Of a DNA stretch of 64,000 nucleotides, positions 32,601-44,400 are shown piece after piece. This DNA is from Apiotrichum sp. Y4204 (taxonomy: Eukaryota; Basidiomycota; Tremellomycetes; Trichosporonales; Trichosporonaceae): the NCBI GenBank assembly GCA_025531455.1, contig JAMYHL010000005.1:1240001-1304000 (forward strand), given 5' to 3'. The position numbers and the translations under genes are program-made. The notes below the pieces were generated by a model, which had not been told where the DNA came from, made no database searches, and was given only the letters and a program-made list of their open reading frames with translations. The first letter of the stretch is position 1; every line of letters starts with the position of its first letter.

Positions 32601-35600
32601 TCCGGCGACGAGCGAGCACACCACGCGCCATGGACTGAATCGAGACGACGTACGAGGTCGCGTCGTCCATCTTCTTCTCGTGAGCCTTGTGTTGCCGGCG
32701 AACAAGAGCACTGCGGAGGTGGCCCTGGAGCCGCGTGAATGTGGCGGTATGGGCCTCAATGACCTGATGCTCCTTGGCAATCTTCTGGCGAGAAAGTCGA
32801 CCGCGCAGGACACCCTGCAGAGAGGTGATGGACTGCACGACAGAGCGCTCAGCGAGCGTCTTGCGGTCGGCCTTGCGGTCGCGGCGCACGAGCCAACCGC
32901 GGCAGACAGCCTGGAGTCCGATGACATTTCTCCGCAGACGGTCGAGCTCATTCTCCCGCGCCGAGGCACGCAGACGGACAAGCATACCCCGCACATGTGC
33001 TTGAACGCCGACGATCGGGACAGCGACATCACGGACATTGCTGACATGGGCCTGCCACTTTTGCCGCACGCGCTGGCCGCGCGACACAGCCTGGATGGCA
33101 CTGGCCCACTTGGCAAGCTGTCCATGACTTTGCTTCTCGTCCTTCCTCGTCTTGCGGACTGCATTACCACGGATGGCGGACTGGATTTGAACGACAATCG
33201 GAGCGGCGAGCTTAAGTTGCGCCTTGACGCGCGAAGCACGTTGCCGCGCGAGTGCACCGCGGAGATGACGCTGGAGGGCAAAGATGGAATCCTCACGCTC
33301 AAGGAGTAGACGGTCACGCACTGGTCGTCAGTCGTTTGCATCGTTTTCGTACTCACTCTCATCTTCCGTCTCGATTTCCTCCTCGGGTTCGGGCTCCCAG
33401 CTGGCCTCCTTGGCAAGAGTCTGCCCGACCTGCTGAAAGTTCGGCATGGCGACTCCCTGGATACCCTTCTGTGTGGCTTCGAGCTGCTCATCGGTGAACT
33501 CAAACTGTCCAAGCAGGTTGTTCATCCGCTCGGCACGACCAAGCCTCGCGAGCAGGTGCGAGAGGACGTGGATGCAGAAAATGACCTTTGGAATGTTCTT
33601 CTTGTTGTACAGGTCGGTGAGCTCAAAGACAAAAGTCTCAGGCATGCCGACGCTGCGGACAAACGTGAGGAAGTAGTTGATATTGTCGCTCTGGCGGTAC
33701 CGGTGCTTGGCCTCGGTCCAGATGCGGCGCACGACCTGTTCGCCCTGGAAGGCTCGAGAGAGCTTGGCGAGGACGACACCATCACGGAGTCCCTCCTCCA
33801 TCTCTGTGACGCCGAATTCGAGTTCCTCATCAAGACAGCCCTCAATCCACTGCTGTGCTTCACCAATGTGACAGAGATACTCGTAGGCGGCGAGCGCATG
33901 GCGCTGGCGGTCCATCCAGTTGTTGTTCAGTCGGCGTGAGGGGAGAGGTGCTGGGGCCACCTTGGCGGACGAGGCGGCGAGGGGAAGGCGCTGGGTCTGC
34001 GACAGCTTGAGGCGGTTCGACATGCCTGCAACACCAGCACCGCCGTCCGTGTTGAACTGGCGAGCAGGAGCGGCCGATATCACACTCATGAGATCCTTCA
34101 TCTCCTCACCATGCACTTCAGCACGGGGCGCAGTGACAAGGGAGCCCAGGAGACTAGACTTGGACTTTGAGGCTGTTGATGCGACGCGACTCTCGGGTTC
34201 ACGGTTCACAGTGTGAGAAGGAGTAAGGGGGGCTGCCCGTGGGGGCGTTGCCGCTGCGCGACTGGGAGTAGTAGCAGGTGACTGCCTTGTCTTTACGGGT
34301 GTTGTGTCAATGGGCGGCGTGTTCTCCTCGCTGGTCGTCGCGACCGAGAGTCGGGTGGCAGATGCCTTGCGGTCCTTGGCCGAAACCTTGCGACTGACCT
34401 TGCGCGTCGAGTCTCCCTCCCAGCCCATGTCACCAGAGACAATACGGGGAAGATGCTTGCCGAGACGACGGCGATCGGTGCCCATGGAGGGAACACGTCC
34501 TCGAGGCGCCGGCGTTGACGTTGACGATTCGCCCTCGGGTGGTCCGAACCGGGAGGCCAGGACTGACACGCTGCCCTTCGGGGGCGCTGTCGGTGCGCGG
34601 TATCCGAGGTTGGCCCACTTTGAGGGAGACGGTGTTGCCTTGGGGGTAGAGAAGGCGTCGTTGCTGAACGGCTTGGGCTTCGGAGTACTCAGAGCCTGAA
34701 CAGAGTCGGCAGACGGAAACCCAGGCTTGGGCAGAGGCGCAGGAGATGCGACAGGGACCGCCTTCTCGGGAGTCTCAGCCGGTGCGAGCGGCAAAGCCTT
34801 GGTGGCTGTCGCCCCGGTCTTGATTGGAGACTTGACTGCTGGTGCACTGTCCACTGGCGTCTCGATGCTGGCGATACTAGCTGCGACATTGGACTTGATG
34901 CTAGGGGTGTCCCTGGCAGACGACTTGGTGGGAGACTCTGACTGGCCCTCAATGATGCTCCTCGCCCGGCGCAGAACAGGCACGGTCGGCTGAACGTAGT
35001 CGGTGCGAGAAGTCATCTTGCTGGGCGACTGGTCGGGAGCATCTTTCGGCATGAGTTTGCTGGGCGACTCGGAGTTGTTGTCAATAATACTCCGCGCTCT
35101 GCGAAGAACGGGGACGGCTGGCTGAACATAATCCGTGCGGGGAAGGAGTTTACTCGGCGACGCCTCGGCATTCTTGCTGGGAGACTCCTTGTCGAGAATA
35201 CTCCGGGCGCGACGCAGCGCAGGCGTGTCACGCTGTTGATCAACACGAGGAAGGAGTTTACTCGGCGACGAAGGGCCTTCACCCAGATCGACGCTCCGTG
35301 TCTTGCGAAGAGTGGGGTACTCCGGCTTGGACTCCTCGGGAGCCGGAGGGACAGCTTCGGGCCGTTTAACGCGCAGCCGTTCACCAAACGGTGACGCAGC
35401 AGAGGATGCAGACGGAGGCGAAGCAGCAGAGGCCGGCGAAGATGGCTTCTCATCCGGGCGAGTCGCGGGGCGGAGGCGCTCACCAAATGGCGAGCTTTTA
35501 ACAGGTGATTCCTGTGGCGAGTTTGGAAGTGCCAGAGCGTTGGGTCGTTTCGGGAGGAGAACGCTCGGTTGAGAGGTCTTGAATTGTGGCTCCTGAGTCT

Positions 35601-36765
35601 CGGGCTTTGCGACTGGCGTCTTGGAGACCTCGGTGTTGACTGGGGCTGAGTCCGCGGGAGTCTTCGGAGTAGGGGTGACAGGCAGGGGCTTCGGAACAGG
35701 AGCTGCTGGGAGTGCAGGTTTCGTTACAGATGCCGCATCCTTGGGGGACTCGGAATCGGACCGCGCAACGGGATTGAGCTCAGCGGGGGACGGGAAGACG
35801 CGATTATCGGCGGGCTTGGAAATCGAAGTGGCAGCAAGTTTCGACTCGAGTGCGGCTATGGGCGTGATCTTCGGTGTCACTGTGGGGGCGAGTGGAATCG
35901 AAACATGCTTTGGACCTGTTCGTCCCAGTGTCCGTGGGGGCGAATTGTCGTCCGGCTTCACTGGCGGGATGGGGATCTCGGGAGGGAGGTCAAGCTTTGG
36001 CTCCTCGACTTGGATACCAGCCGCCTTCTTGGCCTGCAAGCGCCGCAGGGCATTCGCGCGGGCTTCGGCCAGCGTGTCAACACTCGACTTATTCCTGTTG
36101 GTTGCCGTAGACGCGCCGGTGTCGTCCCGCTGAAGGGGAGAGAAGTCGACGGCGGCAGAGACCGAGGCAGGCCGGGCGCGTGGCGGCGTCTGTGTAGCAA
36201 GAGGCGGCTGGGCCGCCTGAATCGACTCGGTCTGCTCATCACGGGTACTCCGGGTCGGGCTGTCCGCGAACAATGTCTTCTTCCTGTCACGTATGGTCGA
36301 ACTCCGGCCGAGAGCAGAGTCCCGAGCGGCGGGGGACGCTGTGGGCGACCCTTCTGGCTGTGGCGACTCGTAGGCTGCACGAGAAGAGGACACAAGCATG
36401 GAGCGGGGGCGTGTCGACGGTGTTGGCGTTGCTGTCGCTGCCGGTTCACCCACTGTCGATGCCGCCCCAATCTTGGCCTCCCACTGCCCACGGACGAGGT
36501 CCACAGACTTGTTGCCGCGACTGTGTGAGCCCATACGCGCTCCCGAACCCGTGCGGCGCAGGCTGTTCATGTTCACCTCGTCGCGCAACGAGTTCACACG
36601 GGAGACGATGCTGCCGCTCCCGTTCGGCGTGGCCGGTGGAGACGAGGACGGGTCGCCACTGCCAGACACGCTCGAGTTGCGCATGAGCCGTGTCTGATAT
36701 GCGTAAATGGAGTGGGAGGCGTCTTTCAGGGGAGATGCATTGGCGTCCGGGCTGGAGTCCGCCAT
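29636..36765 (-). CDS. IQG1: IQGAP-family scaffold (CH domain, 13 IQ motifs, GAP-related domain, RasGAP C-terminus)
   Basis: Cytokinetic-ring and polarity scaffold of about 2,300 residues, near the usual fungal size or larger. The start MADSSPDANASP is at 36765; the first exon ends at 33357 and joins in frame to 33320. Residues 1 to about 940 are Ser/Pro/Lys-rich and disordered, with imperfect tandem repeats at about 484-610 (TDYVQPAVPVLRRARSII type). A calponin-homology domain covers about 945-1080 (contains SRAFQGEQVVRRIW, DNINYFLTF). Thirteen IQ-like units (x-Q-x-x-x-R-G-x-x-x-R) occupy about 1145-1540, for myosin light chain/calmodulin. A GAP-related domain spans about 1640-1960, then the RasGAP C-terminal domain to LIHQINKSE. 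IQGAPs usually bind rather than stimulate Cdc42/Rac. At least five short introns lie in the 3' half. Confidence 0.95.
34940..35320 (-). repeat. Tandem repeats encoding Lys/Arg-Ser motifs in the IQGAP N-terminus
   Basis: Three clear units and one partial unit of about 40 codons each. Each carries a SPSK(L/M) element, a TDYVQPAVPVLRRARSII-like core and acidic/Ser spacing. The RRARS core is a basophilic kinase-type site, and SP sites flank it. Confidence 0.8.
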
Positions 36766-37975
36766 GAGGATAGCGATGACGGGTCCTCTGGCGATGGGAG
36801 GAGGGTGGAAGGTGTTGAGAGGTGGTTGTCGGTTATTGTTGTTGTCGGTGATGGCGGTGGGAACGGAAGCGTCGATGCTCAGTTGTTGTTATTGTTGGCC
36901 ATTTGTTTGTGTCCAGATGTCGTTCTACAGAGATGCGATGGTGACAAGACGGGGGAGATTCGTGGAATGATACGAGAGGGGACAAGACTGAAGAGGGCGG
37001 CGGCGACAAGAGAACAAAGCTCGAGAAAGAACGGAAACGAGGACGAGGGGAAAAGAGGGTGAGAAGGAGAAAAAAGACAACGCTGAACGATGTCTCTGTT
37101 GCTGGTTGCTCTGTGTGTTGTTGTTGACCTGACCTGTTGAATCCGCCCTGGGTGGTTGTCCACTGGCTACTGGCTGGCTGTGGGATGAGGGATGCAACTG
37201 GCACTGTGTGTGACAGTCCCAACGCGTCTGGTGTTGTTTGTGCTCTTTTTCTCACTCTGCCACGTCTGCTTAATACATCCCCCCACACTATAAGGTGACG
37301 CGTCTGAGCCATGAGCCAGAAAAAAAGCAAGAGAAAAGCAAAATCAGCCACGGTCATTTCAATTGGATCATTACATGAACTGCTGTGGAAGACGGAAGCA
37401 GAATGTGGATGATGCTATTATTGGGAAGGCTTGTTTGTTTTGCTTGTCGTCTTGTTTGTTTCGATTTCTCACGATATCACACAGCACACAGCACAGGGTC
37501 CCCCAAGCCCCAATAAGTGTGGAGCTAATCCCGCGGTGGGCACTGCCGGCATAAGGGAGGAGATGCAGTTCAGGCGGCAACCTCGTCCGCTGATGGGGGT
37601 TGTGTGCCGTACTGCCGTATGCCAACAGTGGGCAGGGGGAGTGGTGGCCAGGGGGTGTGCGGGAAAAGGGACGAGGATGACAGCCGATAAGCATGCACCA
37701 AAAAGTCCTTCCAAACGATGTTCTGGTTTCGGAGAATCGAACTCTGTTCCTCTGGATCAGCCTCAGCCCTCATTCGCGTGTGTTGTTAGTGCCTCCGCCC
37801 CTGAGCTTGTTGCCACCCAGCGGGATCAAAATGAGATTCCAAGATTTTTCGAGTGCGGGCAGTGATCTCGATGGCGCAGACGAGCGTTTGTGGCCCAGCC
37901 GAGTGGTAACAACGAGCACTCTTTCGCCATCAACCACTGCACCTCTCTTAACCCTCCACACACACTCTCCACAGG
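36766..37975. promoter_or_regulatory. Divergent 1.2-kb promoter region IQGAP / SPB1
   Basis: The IQGAP side (about 36830-37120) has a GTT-repeat tract and a long purine-rich run, that is, CT-rich on the IQGAP strand, as expected for a leader. The SPB1 side ends in a CACACACTCTCCACAGG leader. No gene was supported in between; a tRNA T-loop-like match at 37730-37752 was rejected. Confidence 0.5.
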
Positions 37976-40975
37976 ATGGGAAAGCACGACAAAAAGTCGG
38001 GCAAGGGCCGTCTTGACAAGTTCTACAGGCTAGCAAAAGAACAGGGATACCGTGCCCGTTCAGCATTGTGAGTCGGGCTGCTCGATCTCTGAAGTTTCAG
38101 CCGCTAACACACACAGCAAGCTTGTTCACTTGAACCGCAAGTATGACCTCCTGTCCAAGGCGCGCTGCGTGATCGATCTCTGTGCCGCCCCCGGTGGTTG
38201 GCTGCAGGTCGCGGAAAAGTACATGCCCAAGGGCAGTCTGATTATCGGTGTCGACTTGGTGCCTATCAAGCCCCTCCCCCATGTCATCACCTTCCAGGCC
38301 GACATTACCACCCCGCACTGCCGGAACACGCTCAGGCAGCACATGCACGACTGGAAGGCTGACCTGGTCATGCACGACGGTGCGCCCAACGTCGGTTCCG
38401 CATGGATTCAGGACGCGTTCACCCAGAACGAGCTCGTGCTCCAGTCGCTCAAGCTCGCGACAGAGTTCCTCAACAAGGGCGGTGACTTTGTGACCAAGGT
38501 GTTCCGCTCCAAGGACTACAACGCCCTTATGTGGGTCTTTGGCCAGCTCTTCCGCACGGTCGAGGCCACCAAGCCCCCTTCGTCTCGGTAAGTTTCTGGG
38601 TGGAGATGCGATCTACGTTGCTGACAGGGTAGTAACGTCTCGGCCGAGATCTTCGTCGTGTGCCGCGACTACATTGCTCCTAAGCACATTGACCCCAAGT
38701 TCCTCGACCCCAAGCACGTCTTCAAGGACCTTGGTGCCCTTCCCACGTCGATCGTCGAGCCAGAGCAGTCGGACAAGACCGGTATTGCCGCGACACAGGC
38801 ATCCACCTCCGCTGCTGCCGCCGCGGCAGCCCGCCTTGCGACGTCTGGCGTTGCCCACTCGAATGTCTACGCACCCGAGAAGAAGCGCCGCCAGCGTGAA
38901 GGTTACGCCGACGGCGACTACACCCTCTTCCACAAGGCGTCGGCTTCAGACTTTATCCGTGCGGTGGACCCCGTTTCAATCCTCGGTACCATGAACAAGA
39001 TTGAGTTTGCCACGGACGAGGAGAAGGAGTGGCTCAAGTCGCGCCACACAAAGCCGGAGATTATCGCCTGCTGCGAGGACCTCAAGGTTCTCGGCAAGAG
39101 CGATTTCAAGCAACTCATGAAGTGGCGTCTTGCCCTCCGCCTCGAGATCGGCCTCGACGTCAAGGCCAGCGCCGCGGACGACGCCACTGAGGACATTGAG
39201 GTCGAGCCGATGGACGAGGAGGAGCAGATCACCGAGGAGGTGAGACACCAAACTGTGACCGATCTGACAGCAGCTCAAAAAACTCCACGAGGAGAAGATG
39301 TCCAAGCAGAAGCGCGAGAGGAAGAGGAAGAATGAGATCAAGGCGCGCACGATCCAGAAGCTCCAGCTCGGCATGACGGCGCCCACCGATCTCGACCTGA
39401 ATGACGCTGAACTCGCTGGTGAGGAGATGTTCGACCTCGGCGAGGGTGAGCGGCAGGCTGCACGTTCCGGCGCGCGCAAGAACCTGCACGAGATTGTGCA
39501 GGACGCCGACGGCATGTCGGGATCCGAGGACGAGGCGTCGGCGGAGGTGCCGGCGGAGGAGTCCGACGACGAGGTTCTCTCCTCTGACGAGGAGCGCGAG
39601 CTGCGCACAAAGATGCTCGAGGGCGCGCTCGACAACATGTACGACGAATACAAGGACCGCATGTCGGAGCGCGACGCAAAGTGGAAGGTCAAGCAGGCGC
39701 GCCTCAAGGACCGCAACTTCGACTCGTGGCACGGTATCAAGGATGAGGAAAGCGACGATGGCGTCGACAAGGGCTACCGTGACCGGATGGTGCGCCAGCC
39801 GCGGCGCGGCGATGCCGACTCGGAGGAAGAGGAGAGCGAGGGCGAGGGTGGATGGGATGTCGTTGCTGCCCAGAAGGCCAAGCTGGGAGAGGAGGACAGC
39901 TCGGATGATTCCGATGATGACGACGAGGAACAGCCGGTGAAGAAGGCGAAAAAGGCCCCTGTCACTATCCGCCCTGATGCCCGCGCTCCCGCTCCCGCTA
40001 AGCGCCTCCTTACGACTCTGACACCGGACACTACCCGAGCGACGATGAGCCGGAATGCGCAGGTGTGGTTCGACCAGGGTGTGTTCAAGGGCGTTGGCGA
40101 CCTCGCTGCCCTCGACGGCGATGACGAAAGCGACGACGACATGGAGGACAGCGACGAGGCGGAGGACGACGAGGACGGTGCTGCCGACAGCGATGTCGAG
40201 ATGGCATCAGACTCTGACAACTCGTCCACCATTGACGATGACGAGGAGGATGAGGATGACTTTGAGATTGCGCCCCAGGAGGAGGACGACGAGCCCGAGT
40301 GGGATGTCGAAGACGAGGACCAGGAGGAGGTGTTCAAGGAGCAGGTCAAGAAGAAGGGTCTCACCACCGCCGAGGCCGTCACGCTCGCGTCGCGTCTCGT
40401 GAACCGCGAGGTCACCGCGTCGCAGCTCATCGACGAGGGCTTCAACCGTTCCTCCACGCTCAACAAGGACGGTCTGCCGTCATGGTTCCTTGACGAGGAG
40501 GCCAAGCACTACCGCCCGAACATTCCGATCACAAAGGAGGCGATCCAGGCGCTGCGCGACCGCCAGCGCGCACTCGACGCGCGCCCAATCAAGAAGATTG
40601 CCGAGGCCAAGTGGCGCAAAAAGTTCAAGGAGCACCAGCGCCTCGAGCGCGCAAAGAGAAAGGCGGACGGCGTCATGGCGACCGAGGACCTGAACGACGG
40701 CGAAAAGGCGCGCCAGGTGGCCAAGCTGCTCCGCCGCGCCGCGTCGGGCGCAAAGAAGCCCGAGAAAAAGGTCGTCGTCGCCCGCGGAGTCAACCGCGGC
40801 ATCCAGGGCCGGCCGAAGGGCGTCAAGGGCAAGTACAAGATTGTCGACGCGCGCATGCGCAAGGAGGTGAGTGCAGCTGCATCCTCGAGGGCTTCTAGCT
40901 GCCTAATACTCACGCCAGACCCGCGCGCTCAAGCGTATCGCAAAGTCCAAGAAGGGCTCGGGCAGGCGCAAGTAG
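37976..40975 (+). CDS. SPB1: Spb1-family rRNA 2'-O-ribose methyltransferase
   Basis: Nucleolar SAM-dependent FtsJ-type methyltransferase; in yeast it modifies the A-loop G2922 of 25S rRNA. The spliced protein is about 935 residues. The N-terminus [20 protein letters not shown] leads to YRARSAFKL. The catalytic domain follows with [18 protein letters not shown] (SAM loop), MHDGAPNVG and [11 protein letters not shown], so the K-D-K elements are present. The middle and C-terminal thirds are very acidic (DDDEEQ-type runs) and then Lys-rich, ending with conserved [20 protein letters not shown] and [10 protein letters not shown]. The intron at 39241-39274 is 34 nt and ends ACAGCAG. The last intron (40867-40918) matters because its retention avoids the normal stop (see findings). 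Only 503 bases separate it from GCN1. Confidence 0.94.
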
Positions 40976-41478
40976 TCTTGTCCTGCCTGTTTGCCTGTTT
41001 CGTCCCGGCCGCGGTTCTTTCTTTTCTTGTGCTGCATTCCCACTGCATGTCTCTTCTGTACCATATGCATCCCTTAGATCAGAGCGAGTGTGCAGAGGAG
41101 GAGACATGTCAAGCATGTGTTTCTCGAGGACGTGATTGCGAGTTGCGAGTTGACGAGTTGCAGATGTTGCCTGGTAACTGGGAGGCGCGAATAAATTTCA
41201 CCCATATTCTCGACTTTTTGTTGCTGCAACATCCACCCTGGAAGAACGGAGCAGTTGGACACTGGCTGTGGCTCGATATCAAAGATCGCAATCACATCTC
41301 TCTCGCCCCGACTCGTCAGACCACCACAACCCCCGAGCTCAACAAGCTCAAGATAACAGATACCACAAAAGGAGGCGTTCCTCAGCACACTCACGCCCCC
41401 ACTCCCCCTCCCCCATCCCCTCGGCCAGCGCCCACAATTCCACCCCGCGCATTCAAGAAGCTGCACGCCGCGGACGGC
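40976..41478. other. SPB1-GCN1 intergenic region / possible GCN1 N-terminal extension
   Basis: Stretch of 503 bases. The frame of GCN1 exon 1 is open across the whole stretch and has in-frame ATGs (for example near 41047 and 41161), so a longer GCN1 N-terminus cannot be excluded. A GAGTTG-type repeat is at 41137-41162. The last ~90 bases are C-rich. Confidence 0.5.
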
Positions 41479-44400
41479 ATGTCGGCGGTGGACAAGGTCG
41501 GCGCGTGGTCCGGCCGCGGCGCCGCGACAGCGGACGCGTACGACTCTGACTCTGGCTCTGTGGGGTCCGGGGAGGGGTCGGGGTCGAGCGCCGCGTCTGT
41601 CGTGAGCGACATTCCGCCGAAACAGAAAACCCAGAACACGAAAACAATAGACTTGGAGAGCGACGACGAGAACGAGGCGGACGAGGCGGGGACACCGGAC
41701 GCGAACGGCGCGCTCCGCGAGGCCGAGATTGACTGGGAGGTTGTGCTTCCCAAGATCCGGCCCGCGCTCATGGACCGCAGCCGGAAACGGAGAGAGGTGT
41801 TTGCGCAGCGCTTTCTCTATGTCGAGGATGACGGTGAGTGTAGGACGGAGCTCGAGGTTGGGGAGCAGCAGGTCTCCAGACACCAACAGCTCGGTGTAAC
41901 CCCCCGACTGATCACATGCTGATTACAGTCCCGACTGCGGCCCAGGTTCCGCCGCTGCTGATGCAGCTCCTCTCGTCGCTGCACGCCATGTCTGACCTTG
42001 CTGCTGTTGAACTCACCGTCGGGGTTCTGATGGAGCTCGTGAAGCGCGACGAGAAGACCGGTGCGGCAATGAAGCTCGGCGACAAGCTGGGAAAATGGGC
42101 CGGCGCCGAGGTCGAAAAGGCCGTGGCGTCCCCGAAATCGTGAGCTGCTCTCCTCCGTGATTAAGCTGACAGCAGCGCGACGCCGCTCGTGCTCCTCCCG
42201 CAGCTCATCCTCGTGCTCTCGCTCATGACGACGCTCTACGGCTCGCGCGGCGACAAGTTCCTCTCCTCTTCCGAGTTTTCCGCGCTTCTCTTCGCCCTCG
42301 CGTCCGTCACTGATGCCGTCGAGCTGCGCTGCTCCACAACCCCCGGACATCGCACCGAGCGTATCCGGCACAAGATCAACGTTCGCGTGTGGCGTGTCCT
42401 CCGGCTGCTCAAGGACCACATCCCCGCGATTGTCAAGCTGCTGGCTACCAAGACGCCTGTTCCCGTCCGCGCGGCCGTACTCATCGGCCACACTGTCGGC
42501 GTCGCGCTCCGCATCCGCGTGCCAAAGGGCAAGACTGAGGGCCGCGCGCTCATCGACGAGGTCAAGGTGTGTCACTACTTCGGATCCGAAAAGACCCGGA
42601 TCCGAGAATGCTGGACCCCCAAACCATGGACTGACATTTGCAGGACGTGATCACGGAATACTACGCGACTGCTATTATCGGCTCAAAGGTCGCCCTGCCG
42701 GCCTACGTCCCGCACGCGCTGCACGAGTTCACCGCCAACTTTGTCACCCAGGACGTGCTCACAACCAAGCTCCTTCCCAGCGCGGAGCGCATGCTCCTCC
42801 GCTCCCCGGAGGTTGCTCTTCCACGTGAGTAGTAATGGTCTAATGTCACTGATGACAGTCACCGCCGAGCTCCTCGACTCGTGTGATGTCGACATCTCGT
42901 CCATCGTCCCCGCCAAGCTTGTCCCGCAGATCATCTCTGCGTCCAAGTCGTCCAACGCCGACACGCGCGCCAAGTCGGTCACCCTTGCGCTAGCCGTCAT
43001 CCGCCGGACATCGAACCCCGAGAGCCTCGCAAAGCTCGCAACCGAGCTCCTCGCCCTCCCGAAATCGGGCAAGAGCGCCAGCGCCGAGCAGCGCGTAGCG
43101 CTCTACAACATGGTCGCCGCCATTCCGAAGGACGCCGCAGCCAAGGTCGTCGTCGACACCCTTCCCCCACTCATTGCCAAGGAGGCGAACGAGCACGCTC
43201 TCAATGCTCTGGCCGTCGCGCTCGGTCACCACCTTCAGGCTTCGCTCGTTGCTGACGCCCCAATCGCAGCCGCGTCCGCTACCGCCCTCGCAAAGGAACT
43301 CATCTCCGCCAAGCTCCCCGCCCGCCGTGCCGTGTCCAGCGCCATCGGTAACGCCGTCTGGGCCGTGAGCCAGGAGGGCAAGCTCTCCGCCGAGGGAGAG
43401 AAGCTCGTCGGATCCCTTGTTGCCGGCCTCGACACCAACCTCAAGACAGCGTCAGCCAACCCGCCTGCCAACGCTGCGGGATTCCTGGAGGGCTACGTTG
43501 CGGTTGCCCTCGCCCTTGGCCCTCTCAAGGACGTCTCTGCCGCTGCCAAGCTCCTCAACAGCGCCAACCTCCAGGGCGTCCTCACCGTCACTCCCAAGCC
43601 GTCGTTCATCCTCAATCCGATGGCATACGGCAAGCTCACCGTCCAGGAGGACGAGCTCTGGCTGCTGCGTGCCGCCCGGGTGCTTGTGGAGCGCAACAAG
43701 GGCCTCGACGATGATGCTGTCCGGGTTGCCCTCGGTCGCGTGTTCATCCACCTCGCCTTCGAGTCCAAGCACGCCGCCATCCGCCGCGACACGTACTCGA
43801 CCATCACTGAGCTCGCGAACCAGTTCCCGAAGCTCACCGCGCAGATCATCCGTGAGGCACTCAAGTCGTGGCTCGGCAGCCAGGACGAGCAGCGCGCCGC
43901 CGCCCGTGCCCGGCGCCAACCTGGAGAAGACGACGATGCCGCACCGTCCCGCTCGCGTGAGATCGGGCGTCTCCTGATGGCGACCCTCCACCGTGGCGAG
44001 AGCGCAGACAAGATGGTGCTCGAGGACATTGCGGCTGACATTCTTATCATTGCGCACCACCCCGAGATGGGCGAGGAGTCGCAGGTATCGTGGATCACGC
44101 TTGTGCAGCACCTCGGCCTCGACCCAGCCAACGTCGTGTCCGTGAAGCGCAAGGAGATCCTCGCGAACATCTGGGAGGCCGCCGCCGCTCCTCCCGAGGA
44201 TGCACGCTTCGCCGAGGCAGCGTACCGCTCCATCGCGACGCTGGCGTTCATTGACCCAGTCGAGTTTGTGAGCGACGTGCTCGCCAAGGCCGAAGAGGAC
44301 CTCTCGCCCGAGAGCCTCGACTTTATCGGCCTTGAGGAACGCGGTATCTGGGCTTCTCCCGAGGATAAGCTCTACGTCGACGTGCTCTCGACCAAGAAGC

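Noticed and set aside
37728..37755. tRNA-like T-loop (GTTCGATTC on minus strand)
   Set aside because: The T-stem has a mismatch, and no A-box or matching acceptor stem was found upstream.
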